Shown in pieces: positions 1-8,000 of a stretch of DNA of 13,393 bases (its first letter is position 1; the number at the start of each line of letters is the position of its first letter). The notes under the pieces were generated by a model, which saw nothing but the letters and a program-made list of their open reading frames with translations, had not been told where the DNA came from and ran no database searches. The translations under genes were made by a program, and so were the position numbers. Source of the stretch: an uncultured Porphyromonas sp. (lineage in GTDB: Bacteria > Bacteroidota > Bacteroidia > Bacteroidales > Porphyromonadaceae); NCBI GenBank assembly GCA_946997275.1, contig CAMPUN010000006.1, forward strand, positions 1-13,393, written 5' to 3'.

Positions 1-1086
1 GACATCTTCCTCCCCGTCGGCATCTCCTTCTTCACCTTCCAGTCGCTCAGCTACGTCATCGACATCTACCGAGGCGAGATACGCCCGCTGAGACGCTGGG
101 TGGACTACCTCTTTTACGTCTCCTTCTTTCCCCAGCTTGTGGCGGGACCTATCGTACGTGCCAAAGACTTTATACCGCAGATCTATAGACCGATACGAGT
201 TACCAAGCAAGAGTTTGGCGAGGGGCTCTTCTTGATCCTCTCGGGGCTCATCAAGAAGGCGATCATCTCCGACTATATCTCGCTCAACTTCGTGGATCGT
301 GTCTTCGATGCCCCCACCCTCTACAGTGGCTTCGAAAACCTTATGGCCATCTACGGCTATGCCCTCCAGATCTACTGCGACTTCTCCGGCTACTCCGATA
401 TGGCTATCGGCATAGCTCTCTGGCTCGGCTTCCGCTTCAATATCAACTTCGACTCGCCCTACCGCTCCGCCACCATCACCGAGTTCTGGCGACGCTGGCA
501 CATCTCTCTCTCCTCCTGGCTGAGGGACTACCTCTACATACCGCTCGGGGGCAGTCGTCGTGGTCGTCTGCGCACCTATCTCAACCTCCTCATCACGATG
601 CTCCTCGGTGGCCTGTGGCACGGAGCTAGCCTGCGCTTTATCCTCTGGGGCGGTATGCACGGCGTCGCGCTCGCCCTGCACAAACTCTATATGCAGATCT
701 GCCCGTGGGCACGCCTTGACGGAGCCTCCATGGGACGGCTCAGACGCTACCTAGGGATGATCCTCACCTTCCACTTCGTCTGCTTCGCCTGGATCTTCTT
801 CCGCATGCCGACGATGGAGGGCATCGGGCAAATGTTTGAGATGATACGGTATGAGTTTCACCCAGAGATCATCCCGCAATTCATCGAGGGCTACTGGCTC
901 GTCGTAACGCTCATCGTGCTAGGCTTCGTAGCGCACTTCATCCCGCAGCGTGCCTTCCGTCCCCTCGAGCGTAGCATCAGTCGCATGCCGCTCGTCGGTC
1001 AGGCGCTCCTCTTCGCCCTCGTCGTGCTGCTCGTCGTCCAGTTCCAGAGCAGTGGCGTGCAGCCCTTCATCTACTTCCAGTTCTAG
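1..1086 (+). CDS. MBOAT-family membrane O-acyltransferase (AlgI/DltB-like), 5' partial
   Basis: The frame is open from base 1, so the gene begins upstream; the GTG at 100 lies inside the protein and is not its start. The visible 361 residues open with an LPVGISFFTFQSLSY segment followed by a DIYRG motif, and carry the EFWRRWHISLSSWLRDYLYI block (about 161-180) and the LLGGLWHGAS motif containing the presumed catalytic His (residue 207 of the visible part). Several hydrophobic membrane spans are present. These are hallmarks of the AlgI/PatA/DltB branch of membrane-bound O-acyltransferases, which move acyl groups across the inner membrane for O-acetylation of an exported polysaccharide or cell-wall polymer. 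The acceptor cannot be told from this fragment, and no SGNH/AlgJ-like partner lies downstream in the window. Its codons are much richer in G/C at third positions than those of all later genes. Confidence 0.93.
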   Translation, partial: DIFLPVGISFFTFQSLSYVIDIYRGEIRPLRRWVDYLFYVSFFPQLVAGPIVRAKDFIPQIYRPIRVTKQEFGEGLFLILSGLIKKAIISDYISLNFVDRVFDAPTLYSGFENLMAIYGYALQIYCDFSGYSDMAIGIALWLGFRFNINFDSPYRSATITEFWRRWHISLSSWLRDYLYIPLGGSRRGRLRTYLNLLITMLLGGLWHGASLRFILWGGMHGVALALHKLYMQICPWARLDGASMGRLRRYLGMILTFHFVCFAWIFFRMPTMEGIGQMFEMIRYEFHPEIIPQFIEGYWLVVTLIVLGFVAHFIPQRAFRPLERSISRMPLVGQALLFALVVLLVVQFQSSGVQPFIYFQF

Positions 1087-1228
1087 CTAACAGCTAACCA
1101 CCAGCCCAAATTTCTCGGCAAAAACGAGTTCTGAGATGTTTTGCTTTGATATTTGAGGAAGCAAGAGTCGGAACTCGCTGAGTGTCAAATGAAGTTTTTC
1201 GAAGGGCGGAGCGAATTCTGATTTGTAA

Positions 1229-1418
1229 GACACTTTTTGGGTGAAATATTTGATGTCAAATTCAATGGTCTTGCCTAAAGGGAAATCTTTTAATCTGCTT
1301 TCTGACGATGACATCAGAGATATTCAGAATCATCTGAACAACAGACCCCGTAAAACACCTAAACTATAAGACACCCACTGAAGTCTTCAAAAACATCATT
1401 CTTGAGAAATTGCATTAG
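1229..1418 (+). pseudogene. IS30-family transposase C-terminal remnant, frameshifted
   Basis: Reading forward from 1229 gives a stretch containing LPKGKSF, then DIQNHLNNRPRKTPK, after which one extra C at 1364 shifts the frame. The next frame continues YKTPTEVFKNIILEKLH and stops at 1416-1418. The order LPKGxxF - LNNRPRK - xKTPxEVF is the well-known C-terminal signature of IS30-family transposases, just after the catalytic-core Glu. The rest of the transposase is absent: an in-frame TAA lies at 1226-1228 and the adjacent upstream sequence shows no IS30 motifs, so this is a decayed end piece. The 35 bases after the stop (containing TTTGCACTGAAATGGATC) may be what is left of the right terminal repeat, but no matching left end is visible. 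The family call rests on motif recognition only. Confidence 0.65.
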
Positions 1419-1455
1419 TGGGTGGAATGTACGACTTTGCACTGAAATGGATCTT

Positions 1456-1487
1456 GTTGTACTTCTAAGAAAAAAAAACTATCTTTG
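1456..1487 (+). promoter_or_regulatory. Bacteroidetes-type promoter for the T9SS cargo operon
   Basis: A TATCTTTG box at 1480-1487 matches the Bacteroidetes -7 consensus TAnnTTTG, and GTTG at 1456-1459 sits 20 nt upstream, the expected spacing for the -33 TTG element. An A-rich run (1470-1478) lies just before the -7 box. Transcription would start near 1494, giving a leader of about 300 nt before the ATG at 1797. The promoter lies directly after the IS30 remnant, so the insertion may have supplied or displaced regulatory DNA; that is inference. Confidence 0.6.
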
Positions 1488-1553
1488 CCGAAACGCTTAA
1501 CTAAAACGCATCACCATATGTCAGAAGATAATCCACCCCACTGCTTGCAGTAC

Positions 1554-1580
1554 TAGGTCTAATCTAGCTTTTTAGGTCTA
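1554..1580 (+). repeat. Short direct repeat TAGGTCTA x2 in the operon leader
   Basis: TAGGTCTA occurs at 1554-1561 and again at 1573-1580, with starts 19 nt apart, downstream of the presumed transcription start. It could be a protein-binding pair or chance; nothing else supports a function. Confidence 0.3.
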
Positions 1581-1584
1581 GAGC

Positions 1585-1624
1585 ACTCCTCGTAAGAGTA
1601 TGAGCTATGTACTACTCTTGGAGT
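1585..1624 (+). promoter_or_regulatory. Bulged hairpin in the 5' leader
   Basis: ACTCC (1585-1589) and AAGAGTA (1594-1600) pair with TACTCTT (1613-1619) and GGAGT (1620-1624). This gives a 12-bp stem with a 4-nt bulge (1590-1593) and a 12-nt loop. It lies about 90 nt into the leader and 170 nt before the start codon, and no U-tract follows, so it is not a standard terminator. I do not recognise it as a known riboswitch. The rest of the gene-free stretch 1419-1796 holds the promoter and the TAGGTCTA pair; I see nothing else clear in it. Confidence 0.45.
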
Positions 1625-1796
1625 AAATACCAGCTTCTTGACAATTATCTTTTTGGGGGTTTAACAGTTAGCTTATTGCGATGCGCCCTAGGTATGCCAA
1701 GCTACGGCAAGAGTAATACTTTACGATTCTTTTGCCTCAACCATTCTCAAGAAAAGCAACTTCTTGACCACTAAACAAACTCAAGTTTTATTTCAC

Positions 1797-3929
1797 ATGA
1801 AGATATCTAACTGCCTATATGGGCTGTTGTCCATCATCCTTCTAACTAGTGCGACTCTGCAGTCGCAATCACTAGCTTCCCACTCTGATGTTTTTCAGAA
1901 GCAAGGGGAGCAGAGGACACTATATGGTGAGAACCACTTAATACAAGGCCACGCCTACAACCTCAGTGTACCTAAGAGACAAACGAGTCATACCCCCCGA
2001 GCTACGGAGGAGTACACTGTATCATTTATGCTAGACCAAACAGCAGAGACTGACAGGATTGCTCTAGCCATCTTTGGGGAGAACCTCCCCGAGTCCATCA
2101 TGCTTCGAAGCTTTAGCACTATAGGGGAGGCTAAATGTAAGTTGCCAAAGGGCTCTTATACTATGTATGCGTATTATCTATCAAAGGATAATCTGCGTCA
2201 CTATGTTGTCTTCAAGGACAATGTTGCCGTCCTACGTAATATGTCGATTGACTTTAACGTCCAAGACGCCAAGTACCTTACAGAAATCAAATCCTATGAC
2301 GAGAAGTCTGTCTTGCTACAGGGAAATGTTGTGCAGGATGGCAAACTCGTGCACTCTGGGAACTGTAAGCACTTGTCGACAGACGTATACTTCCTCCATA
2401 ACAAGCTGGGGTGTCTTATGACTTCATTCAACAAGTTCTACAGCCCTGACTATAACTATGGTATTTATACTAACGACTTTGGAGAGAACATCTCCTTAGG
2501 AGCCACAGTTAAAGGCATCAAAAGCGAAGATGGTTCTCGCTACTTCCTCTCCTATAGTAGCGATAAGGCTGGTCAAGTGCTTAAGAACGATCCTAAGAAC
2601 TATGCTCAGGCGAAGCAACGCTTTACACCAACGAAAATAGGAAAAGGATATACCTCCATCGCCTCTCCTGCTTATAACGTCTGGAGTGTGTATGACTCAG
2701 GCGCATTGTCACACGTCTTGATGTTTGACTACGAGTTCATTCTACAAGACAAGAACGTCTCCTTTTGGTATGACCTACCCAAGAGTAAGGATGGTCGGTT
2801 TACGACGCTAGTCGCCCCAGCCTTCCTAGATCAGCGGACAGTCATCCCTTCCGTACAAGGTGAGGCTAAATACGACTATAGATATCTAGTCGGACTTCCT
2901 ATCCGTGGTAATGCTCAAGGCACGGAGTATGTAGACTTTGGCTATGGTCTGTGGTATGGCTATGCCATGCTTCCTGATGGTCGTCAGAGCATCTATCCTG
3001 GACATCCCGTTTTCTCTTTTACGGAAAAGCAAGGGGAGTTTGAGTATGGCAACAGTTGCCCAATACTATCGATTATTACGATACCCGACGGGAAGACACT
3101 ACTCCTAAGCTATACTTACCTAGGACGCTACGGAGAGGTCCGAGAGACAGATGCCAAAGAGGAGTCTACACTGCAACAAAATAGAGATGTTCAGGGAGAT
3201 GTCGTACACCATGTCATCAAAAACACCAACGTCCAGGTAGACAACCTTGCTGGATACAACATCACAACACTGGATTACAATACGAGTCGAAGTGACTTCA
3301 CACCACCTGTCCTTCAGATGCTGAGATTCGTCAATGCTGAGGGAGAGATCACTGATCGCTTTGACAAAGGCACAGAGGGTTACGTAGAGTTTGCAGCAGG
3401 AGACTTTGACCATGTTGACAATGACAAGGGGCTGGGATATTGGAGCTGTAAGCAGCAGAATGTGACAGCGACCCTTTATTACGCAGAGCATGGTACCGAC
3501 AGCTGGCACCCCCTAGAGATAGCGTCAAAGCCAGAGCACTACTGGGCGCAAGGATTTGGAGACTTCTTTCGAGGAGCTCTGTCCGAAGTCGCTGGTGAGG
3601 GCGGCTGGTTTGACCTAAAGGTCGAGCTGAAGGACCTTTCTGACAATAAGCAGACACAAGTCCTATCACCAGCCTTTTACATTCAGAATCCTACGGCTAT
3701 CTCCCCTCTCTTGAGCAAGGAGGATGTCAAGCTGAAGCTTGAGGAGCGCAATATGCAGGTCATAGGACTGACGAATCCTCAAGTTACGATCTATGACAAT
3801 GCCGGTGTGATGCTGATAGACATGCGCGGCAATAGTGTGCCTGTCGCTAGCCTTACCGATGGCACATATCTAGTCAAGATCGCAGGCGATGGTAAGACTT
3901 ACATCAAGAAGCTTCTTATATCTCACTAA
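1797..3929 (+). CDS. T9SS-secreted surface protein with C-terminal type A sorting domain
   Basis: I chose the ATG at 1797 rather than the upstream TTG at 1764 because it places a clean signal peptide (MKISN, then LLSIILLTSATL) at the N-terminus of a 710-residue protein. Residues of about 30-490 are beta-rich and match no family I can name. From D500 a D-F-TPPVLQMLRF motif opens an Ig-like domain (about 500-630) of a type I associate with the C-terminal parts of Bacteroidales secreted subtilisin-like peptidases, including an ATLYYAEHGTDSWHPLE stretch. No Ser/His/Asp protease motifs are present. The last ~70 residues, with VTIYDNAGV at 663-671 and the SLTDGTYLVKI...KKLLISH ending, form a typical T9SS type A sorting domain, so the protein should be exported across the outer membrane and anchored or released there. 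It is the first gene of a three-gene operon; the next start is 17 nt after its stop. Its molecular role is unknown. Confidence 0.88.
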   Translation: MKISNCLYGLLSIILLTSATLQSQSLASHSDVFQKQGEQRTLYGENHLIQGHAYNLSVPKRQTSHTPRATEEYTVSFMLDQTAETDRIALAIFGENLPESIMLRSFSTIGEAKCKLPKGSYTMYAYYLSKDNLRHYVVFKDNVAVLRNMSIDFNVQDAKYLTEIKSYDEKSVLLQGNVVQDGKLVHSGNCKHLSTDVYFLHNKLGCLMTSFNKFYSPDYNYGIYTNDFGENISLGATVKGIKSEDGSRYFLSYSSDKAGQVLKNDPKNYAQAKQRFTPTKIGKGYTSIASPAYNVWSVYDSGALSHVLMFDYEFILQDKNVSFWYDLPKSKDGRFTTLVAPAFLDQRTVIPSVQGEAKYDYRYLVGLPIRGNAQGTEYVDFGYGLWYGYAMLPDGRQSIYPGHPVFSFTEKQGEFEYGNSCPILSIITIPDGKTLLLSYTYLGRYGEVRETDAKEESTLQQNRDVQGDVVHHVIKNTNVQVDNLAGYNITTLDYNTSRSDFTPPVLQMLRFVNAEGEITDRFDKGTEGYVEFAAGDFDHVDNDKGLGYWSCKQQNVTATLYYAEHGTDSWHPLEIASKPEHYWAQGFGDFFRGALSEVAGEGGWFDLKVELKDLSDNKQTQVLSPAFYIQNPTAISPLLSKEDVKLKLEERNMQVIGLTNPQVTIYDNAGVMLIDMRGNSVPVASLTDGTYLVKIAGDGKTYIKKLLISH

Positions 3930-3946
3930 TTACTAATGCATAATAT

Positions 3947-5041
3947 ATGATACTAGCGAGTCATAAGAAGGTTGTCTCCTTACTAGGCTTAATAGGTCTC
4001 ATCTCTTGTTGTATCCTCTGCTCGTGTGACAGAGACAACACTGACCCAGAGTCAGAAGATGCTACTACTATCGAGCTATCTGAATCGGATATAACGATAA
4101 AGATGGGACAAGACAGGCAGATCAGCCTTCTAAAAGGACAGATATACTCACACCAAGTAGCCCCTTCAGACATCCTGTCGATGACCTATACACAGGGAGG
4201 TAAAGTGGTCGACATACACCCGATAAAGGTCGGTCAGTGTAAGGTGCTACTCTGCAACAAAAAGGGGACTCAGACCGAACTTCACGTGTCTGTCGTCGAT
4301 GGTCCTTCACGCCCTACAGCTTTGGAGTATATCGCTCCTTATAATATAGCTCAGGATGGAGTCTCTTTTGATAAGAGTGGATTCCCAGAGAGCTCAGCTC
4401 TTCTGACTTGGGCAGAAGCTAAGGGCAGATTTTCTGAGGTCACTATCGATGGGCAGAAGTGGCACCTCCCTACAGAAAAGGAATGGCTTGCAGTCACTTC
4501 GGAGTTTCCTAACATAGCTTACTACGGCAAGAAAGACACGCTAAGAGAAGACGTGCCTGAGCAAGTTGTAATCAACGGAGTAAATGTAGTAGGTGCTTCT
4601 GACTTCTTTAACACGACGGTGGGAATTACCTACGCAGTCAGGTTTAAGGGGACAGACTATTGCTCTGCGTGGCGCTACTCTTATGAGCGATACATGGACA
4701 AGGAGCATAAGTTTAGCAACAAGCTTGTTATCACTGCTCGTCCTATAGCTCCCAGCTTGGCTATAAGTGCCGAGAGGGACTTGACGCAAGCATCCTTTTG
4801 GAAGCAAGAGAGTAGTCTCAATAAGACGATCGAGCTACCTGCTACGGGTTGCATCAAGATGGAGGAAAATCCTAATGCAGTCTTCAAGCAAGGTGAATCA
4901 GGCTTTTATTGGGCTTCAGATCTCTATGAGATAGATGGGGGAGCGTATCCCAACATCTTTTACTTCAACTCCATGTATGTCCTACCTAGTTACTACAAGC
5001 ATCCTAACGATAGGTTTGCCGTTCGACTATTCAAAAGCTAA
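3947..5041 (+). CDS. Surface lipoprotein: Ig-like domain plus Fib_succ_major/DUF1566-like domain
   Basis: The 364-residue protein starts with a lipoprotein signal peptide (KKVVSLLGLIGLIS) and a cysteine-rich lipobox. C27 (LCSC) is the best acylation site because it is followed by acidic DRDNTDPESED, the pattern of Bacteroidetes lipoprotein surface-export signals; C21 (LISC) is an alternative. Residues 40-118 resemble a bacterial Ig-like (BIG2-type) fold: TIELSESDITIKMGQ, a central VAPSDILSM and a closing ELHVSVVDG. Residues 124-364 carry WHLPTEKEW (172-180), GFYWASDLYE (319-328) and a closing FAVRLFKS, which fit the Fib_succ_major/DUF1566 group related to formylglycine-generating-enzyme-like folds. 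Members of that group are mostly non-catalytic surface modules. The gene lies 17 nt after the upstream cargo gene and 20 nt before the next, so it is surely co-transcribed. It may act as a lipid-anchored partner of the neighbouring T9SS proteins (inference). Confidence 0.85.
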   Translation: MILASHKKVVSLLGLIGLISCCILCSCDRDNTDPESEDATTIELSESDITIKMGQDRQISLLKGQIYSHQVAPSDILSMTYTQGGKVVDIHPIKVGQCKVLLCNKKGTQTELHVSVVDGPSRPTALEYIAPYNIAQDGVSFDKSGFPESSALLTWAEAKGRFSEVTIDGQKWHLPTEKEWLAVTSEFPNIAYYGKKDTLREDVPEQVVINGVNVVGASDFFNTTVGITYAVRFKGTDYCSAWRYSYERYMDKEHKFSNKLVITARPIAPSLAISAERDLTQASFWKQESSLNKTIELPATGCIKMEENPNAVFKQGESGFYWASDLYEIDGGAYPNIFYFNSMYVLPSYYKHPNDRFAVRLFKS

Positions 5042-5061
5042 ACATCAAAACAAACATCAAT

Positions 5062-8000
5062 ATGAAACCAATAGACACCAATAGGGTTTGCAAATCCTTA
5101 CTTCTAGCATTCCTTATGCTTTTCGTCCCTACTCTGACGATAGCTGTCAATGCTGTATCCTACAGGAGTAATCTCGGGAGCAAGACCGATCCCACTCGTT
5201 CTGAAGGGGCTGTCCTAAAGGGGCCTGAAGATGTAATCTTCGTGGCGCCCGAAGGTACTGTCAGTACTTACTACATGGACTTAAGAGTCCATGATCCCGC
5301 AGTGGGTTACATAAATGAGTATCACAACAAGGTAAAAGTCACATTCTGTGAGAATGGAGACGTTTACATGCCCAATATGTTGTTCCGCAACAGCATAAAG
5401 GGACTAATGAAAGGTAAGCTGAATGACGCTAAAGACAGAATCACCTTTCAGAATAAGATGATCATAGGTTGGGGAGCAAATAAACAGAAGTACTACTACC
5501 TTAGAGCCTGTGATGCTAGTGGAGTGCTCTCTACCAAGGATGAGTTTACGTTTGTCATTGACAAAACGAGCGGTACGATAAGCGGAGAAGATGGGCTATA
5601 TCTGGCTCTATACTTCGGAGATGATGTCACAGAGTATTATGCGATTGCAGGAGACTTTAAGTATACTCCTCAAGCGTATGTAGATAAGCAAGTAGATTCC
5701 TATGACTTCAGCTACACGAAAGCCGACGACGAAGGTACGGTCTTGAACAGTAAAGCAAAAGGCTATTTTGAGGGAAGAGACTTCTATGTCAAGGGGATGA
5801 ATCAAAAATATCCCGAAGCTTGGATGAAGGGTACGCTAACAGATGACTCTAACGTAAAGTTTCTATCACATCAGATGGCCTTCGTCATGAAGAATGATGA
5901 CCCTATTGTTATGATAGCGGTCTCAAAAGATGCGACCGGTAAGTATACTTTTCAAGAAGGCTTTGAATTGGCATATGATCAGACGGCACACACATTGAAG
6001 GGACTGTCTGGAAGCGATCTTATCATGGCCAATGTCTATCTCAACGAAGACCAAACTACTAACGTATATCAAGTATACAACAACTTGAGTCTTACCCTTA
6101 AGCCACTTAAACCTGCAACGCCTAAAGATCCCACGTTTTATGGGTTCTCTGCCAGTGATAAAGAATTTACCTTTGTCCTTCCATCAGAAGATGTCAATGG
6201 AGAGGCCTTAGATACCGACTTCATGACATTTAGAGTCTTTATGGATGGCAAGCCATATACGTTCACAAAGAAGTCGTATCCAAAACTAAAGAGCGACGAA
6301 GACCTTTTAGATATACCTTTTGCATTTCATGACTACAACACGATTTATAGTAGTGGATTCAAGCGGTATATCTATTTCAATGACATACCAGAAGGAACGG
6401 AGACTCTTGGCGTTGAAGTCAAGTACCAGGTAAAAGGTGTCACTAACAAGTCAAAACAATTAGTCTACAATATCAAGACCAATACGTCTAGCTACCCTGG
6501 CAATGAGATTGAGAATAGAGCTGTCTTCCTCTTCTCAGCAAAGAGTCAGGCGAAAGCCTCCCTGCACATGGAGTTCGTCGATCCGCAGCAGACCGTCCGC
6601 ATTGACTGGGGCGAAGGCAATGGGATCGAGGATGTTACTCTCGACGAAAATGGCAACGTCAACCACACCTTTAGCAAAGATGTAGAGGACTATCATGTCG
6701 TCACTGTAGATGTAGCCAATGTGAAGATACTCTCGGGTGGGGACGACTATGAGGGTATTCCTATTGGAGTACGAGAAGTAAATGCTCCGCAGCTGACCGA
6801 CTTCTCCATCTCTAATGCCTTGATTGCGACTCCAGACATTGACTTCTCACACCTCTCTAAGCTAGAGGCAGTCTCCTTCAATGCTATATCTTCTTTTGTA
6901 GCTCCTAGCTCATTAGTATCGTTTAGCATGTCTCGTAGTACAGTAGCAGGTGCGCCCTATCTGACTAGCATAGATCTGACACGTGCCAAGGGCCTCAAAA
7001 AGCTACAGATATACCAAGCATCACACATGCTTAAGGAGATTGACTTAACGCAAAACAAAGAGCTTACGTCCCTAATGATCTCAGGTTCTTCTAACCTCTC
7101 AATGAAGCCAACTCTGACAACAATAAAGGGGGTAAAGGAACTGAAGAACCTCACCTACTGCGATCTCCAGTACAATGCACTAGATTTTTGCAACCTGATA
7201 TCCAATCAGCCTAAAGCTGCTAGTCAGTATGTCTTCCAGTACGACAATCAGCGATTTGCTATACCTGAGGACAAAGTCGGAATCGCAAAGGTTGACTTGT
7301 CGTATCTATATGAGATAAGCGATGGACTCATAGAGGGCACTCATCAGTCTACGTATGATTGGTACCTCGCTCCTGAGACCGAGTATGACCCGCTTTATTA
7401 CCAAGTAGACCCTTCATACTATGAAGAGCAAAATGGAGTCTTTACCTTCAAGCCTGGGGCTTTTGGCGAAGGGGTACAACGAGCTAAAATCGTATGTAAG
7501 ATTAGCAATGACGCCTATCCATCCTACTCTAACTCCTACTCTGCACCTATAACTGTATCTCTTGTAGACGACAATCACTGTTTCTACGTGATTGATGGAG
7601 CTTACGCATCGTATGTAGAGCCCTCTTACGAAGCCTACACAGAGAAAGAGGAGAATGGCCAGTGGGTCTTCGACAAGAGGATAGACAACGGTGACAAGGT
7701 TGAACCAGGGACTCATGTAGCAGTCAAAGCTGTATGGGACTATGAAATGATTATCGACAACTGGACCATCAATGGCAAAGTGGTCACAGACCCTGCTGCT
7801 GAGGACAAGCCGTTTAGAGGAGCCACGCTTCGATTTGTTATGCCAGAAGAGGGCTCTGTTGAAGTTGTCCCCAACTTTACAGCCATAAAGGTCTCATGGA
7901 AAATCATTGCTCCAGATGGAGTGACAGATGAAGAGCTAGACAAGTTCGCTATCCATGTCACTAAGACACAAAACGGTAAAAAGGAGATTGTGTCTGGTCA

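Noticed and set aside
1087..1314. 75-codon minus-strand ORF after the acyltransferase gene
   Set aside because: It overlaps the transposase remnant that reads sensibly on the plus strand, has no promoter or known family, and is probably an accidental frame in decayed DNA. A truncated gene cannot be fully excluded for its 1087-1228 part.
1640..1660. TTGACA-like motif with TTATCTTTTTG as a second promoter
   Set aside because: The box has two extra T residues relative to TAnnTTTG, and the sigma70-like TTGACA is not the usual Bacteroidetes signal.
1764..1796. TTG start giving 11 extra residues on the first cargo protein
   Set aside because: The extra residues are polar and would push the signal peptide away from the N-terminus; the ATG at 1797 gives a normal one.
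3120..3669. Two overlapping minus-strand frames of 129 and 106 codons
   Set aside because: Both are antisense to the C-terminal Ig-like domain of the 710-aa cargo protein, whose motifs confirm the plus-strand frame.
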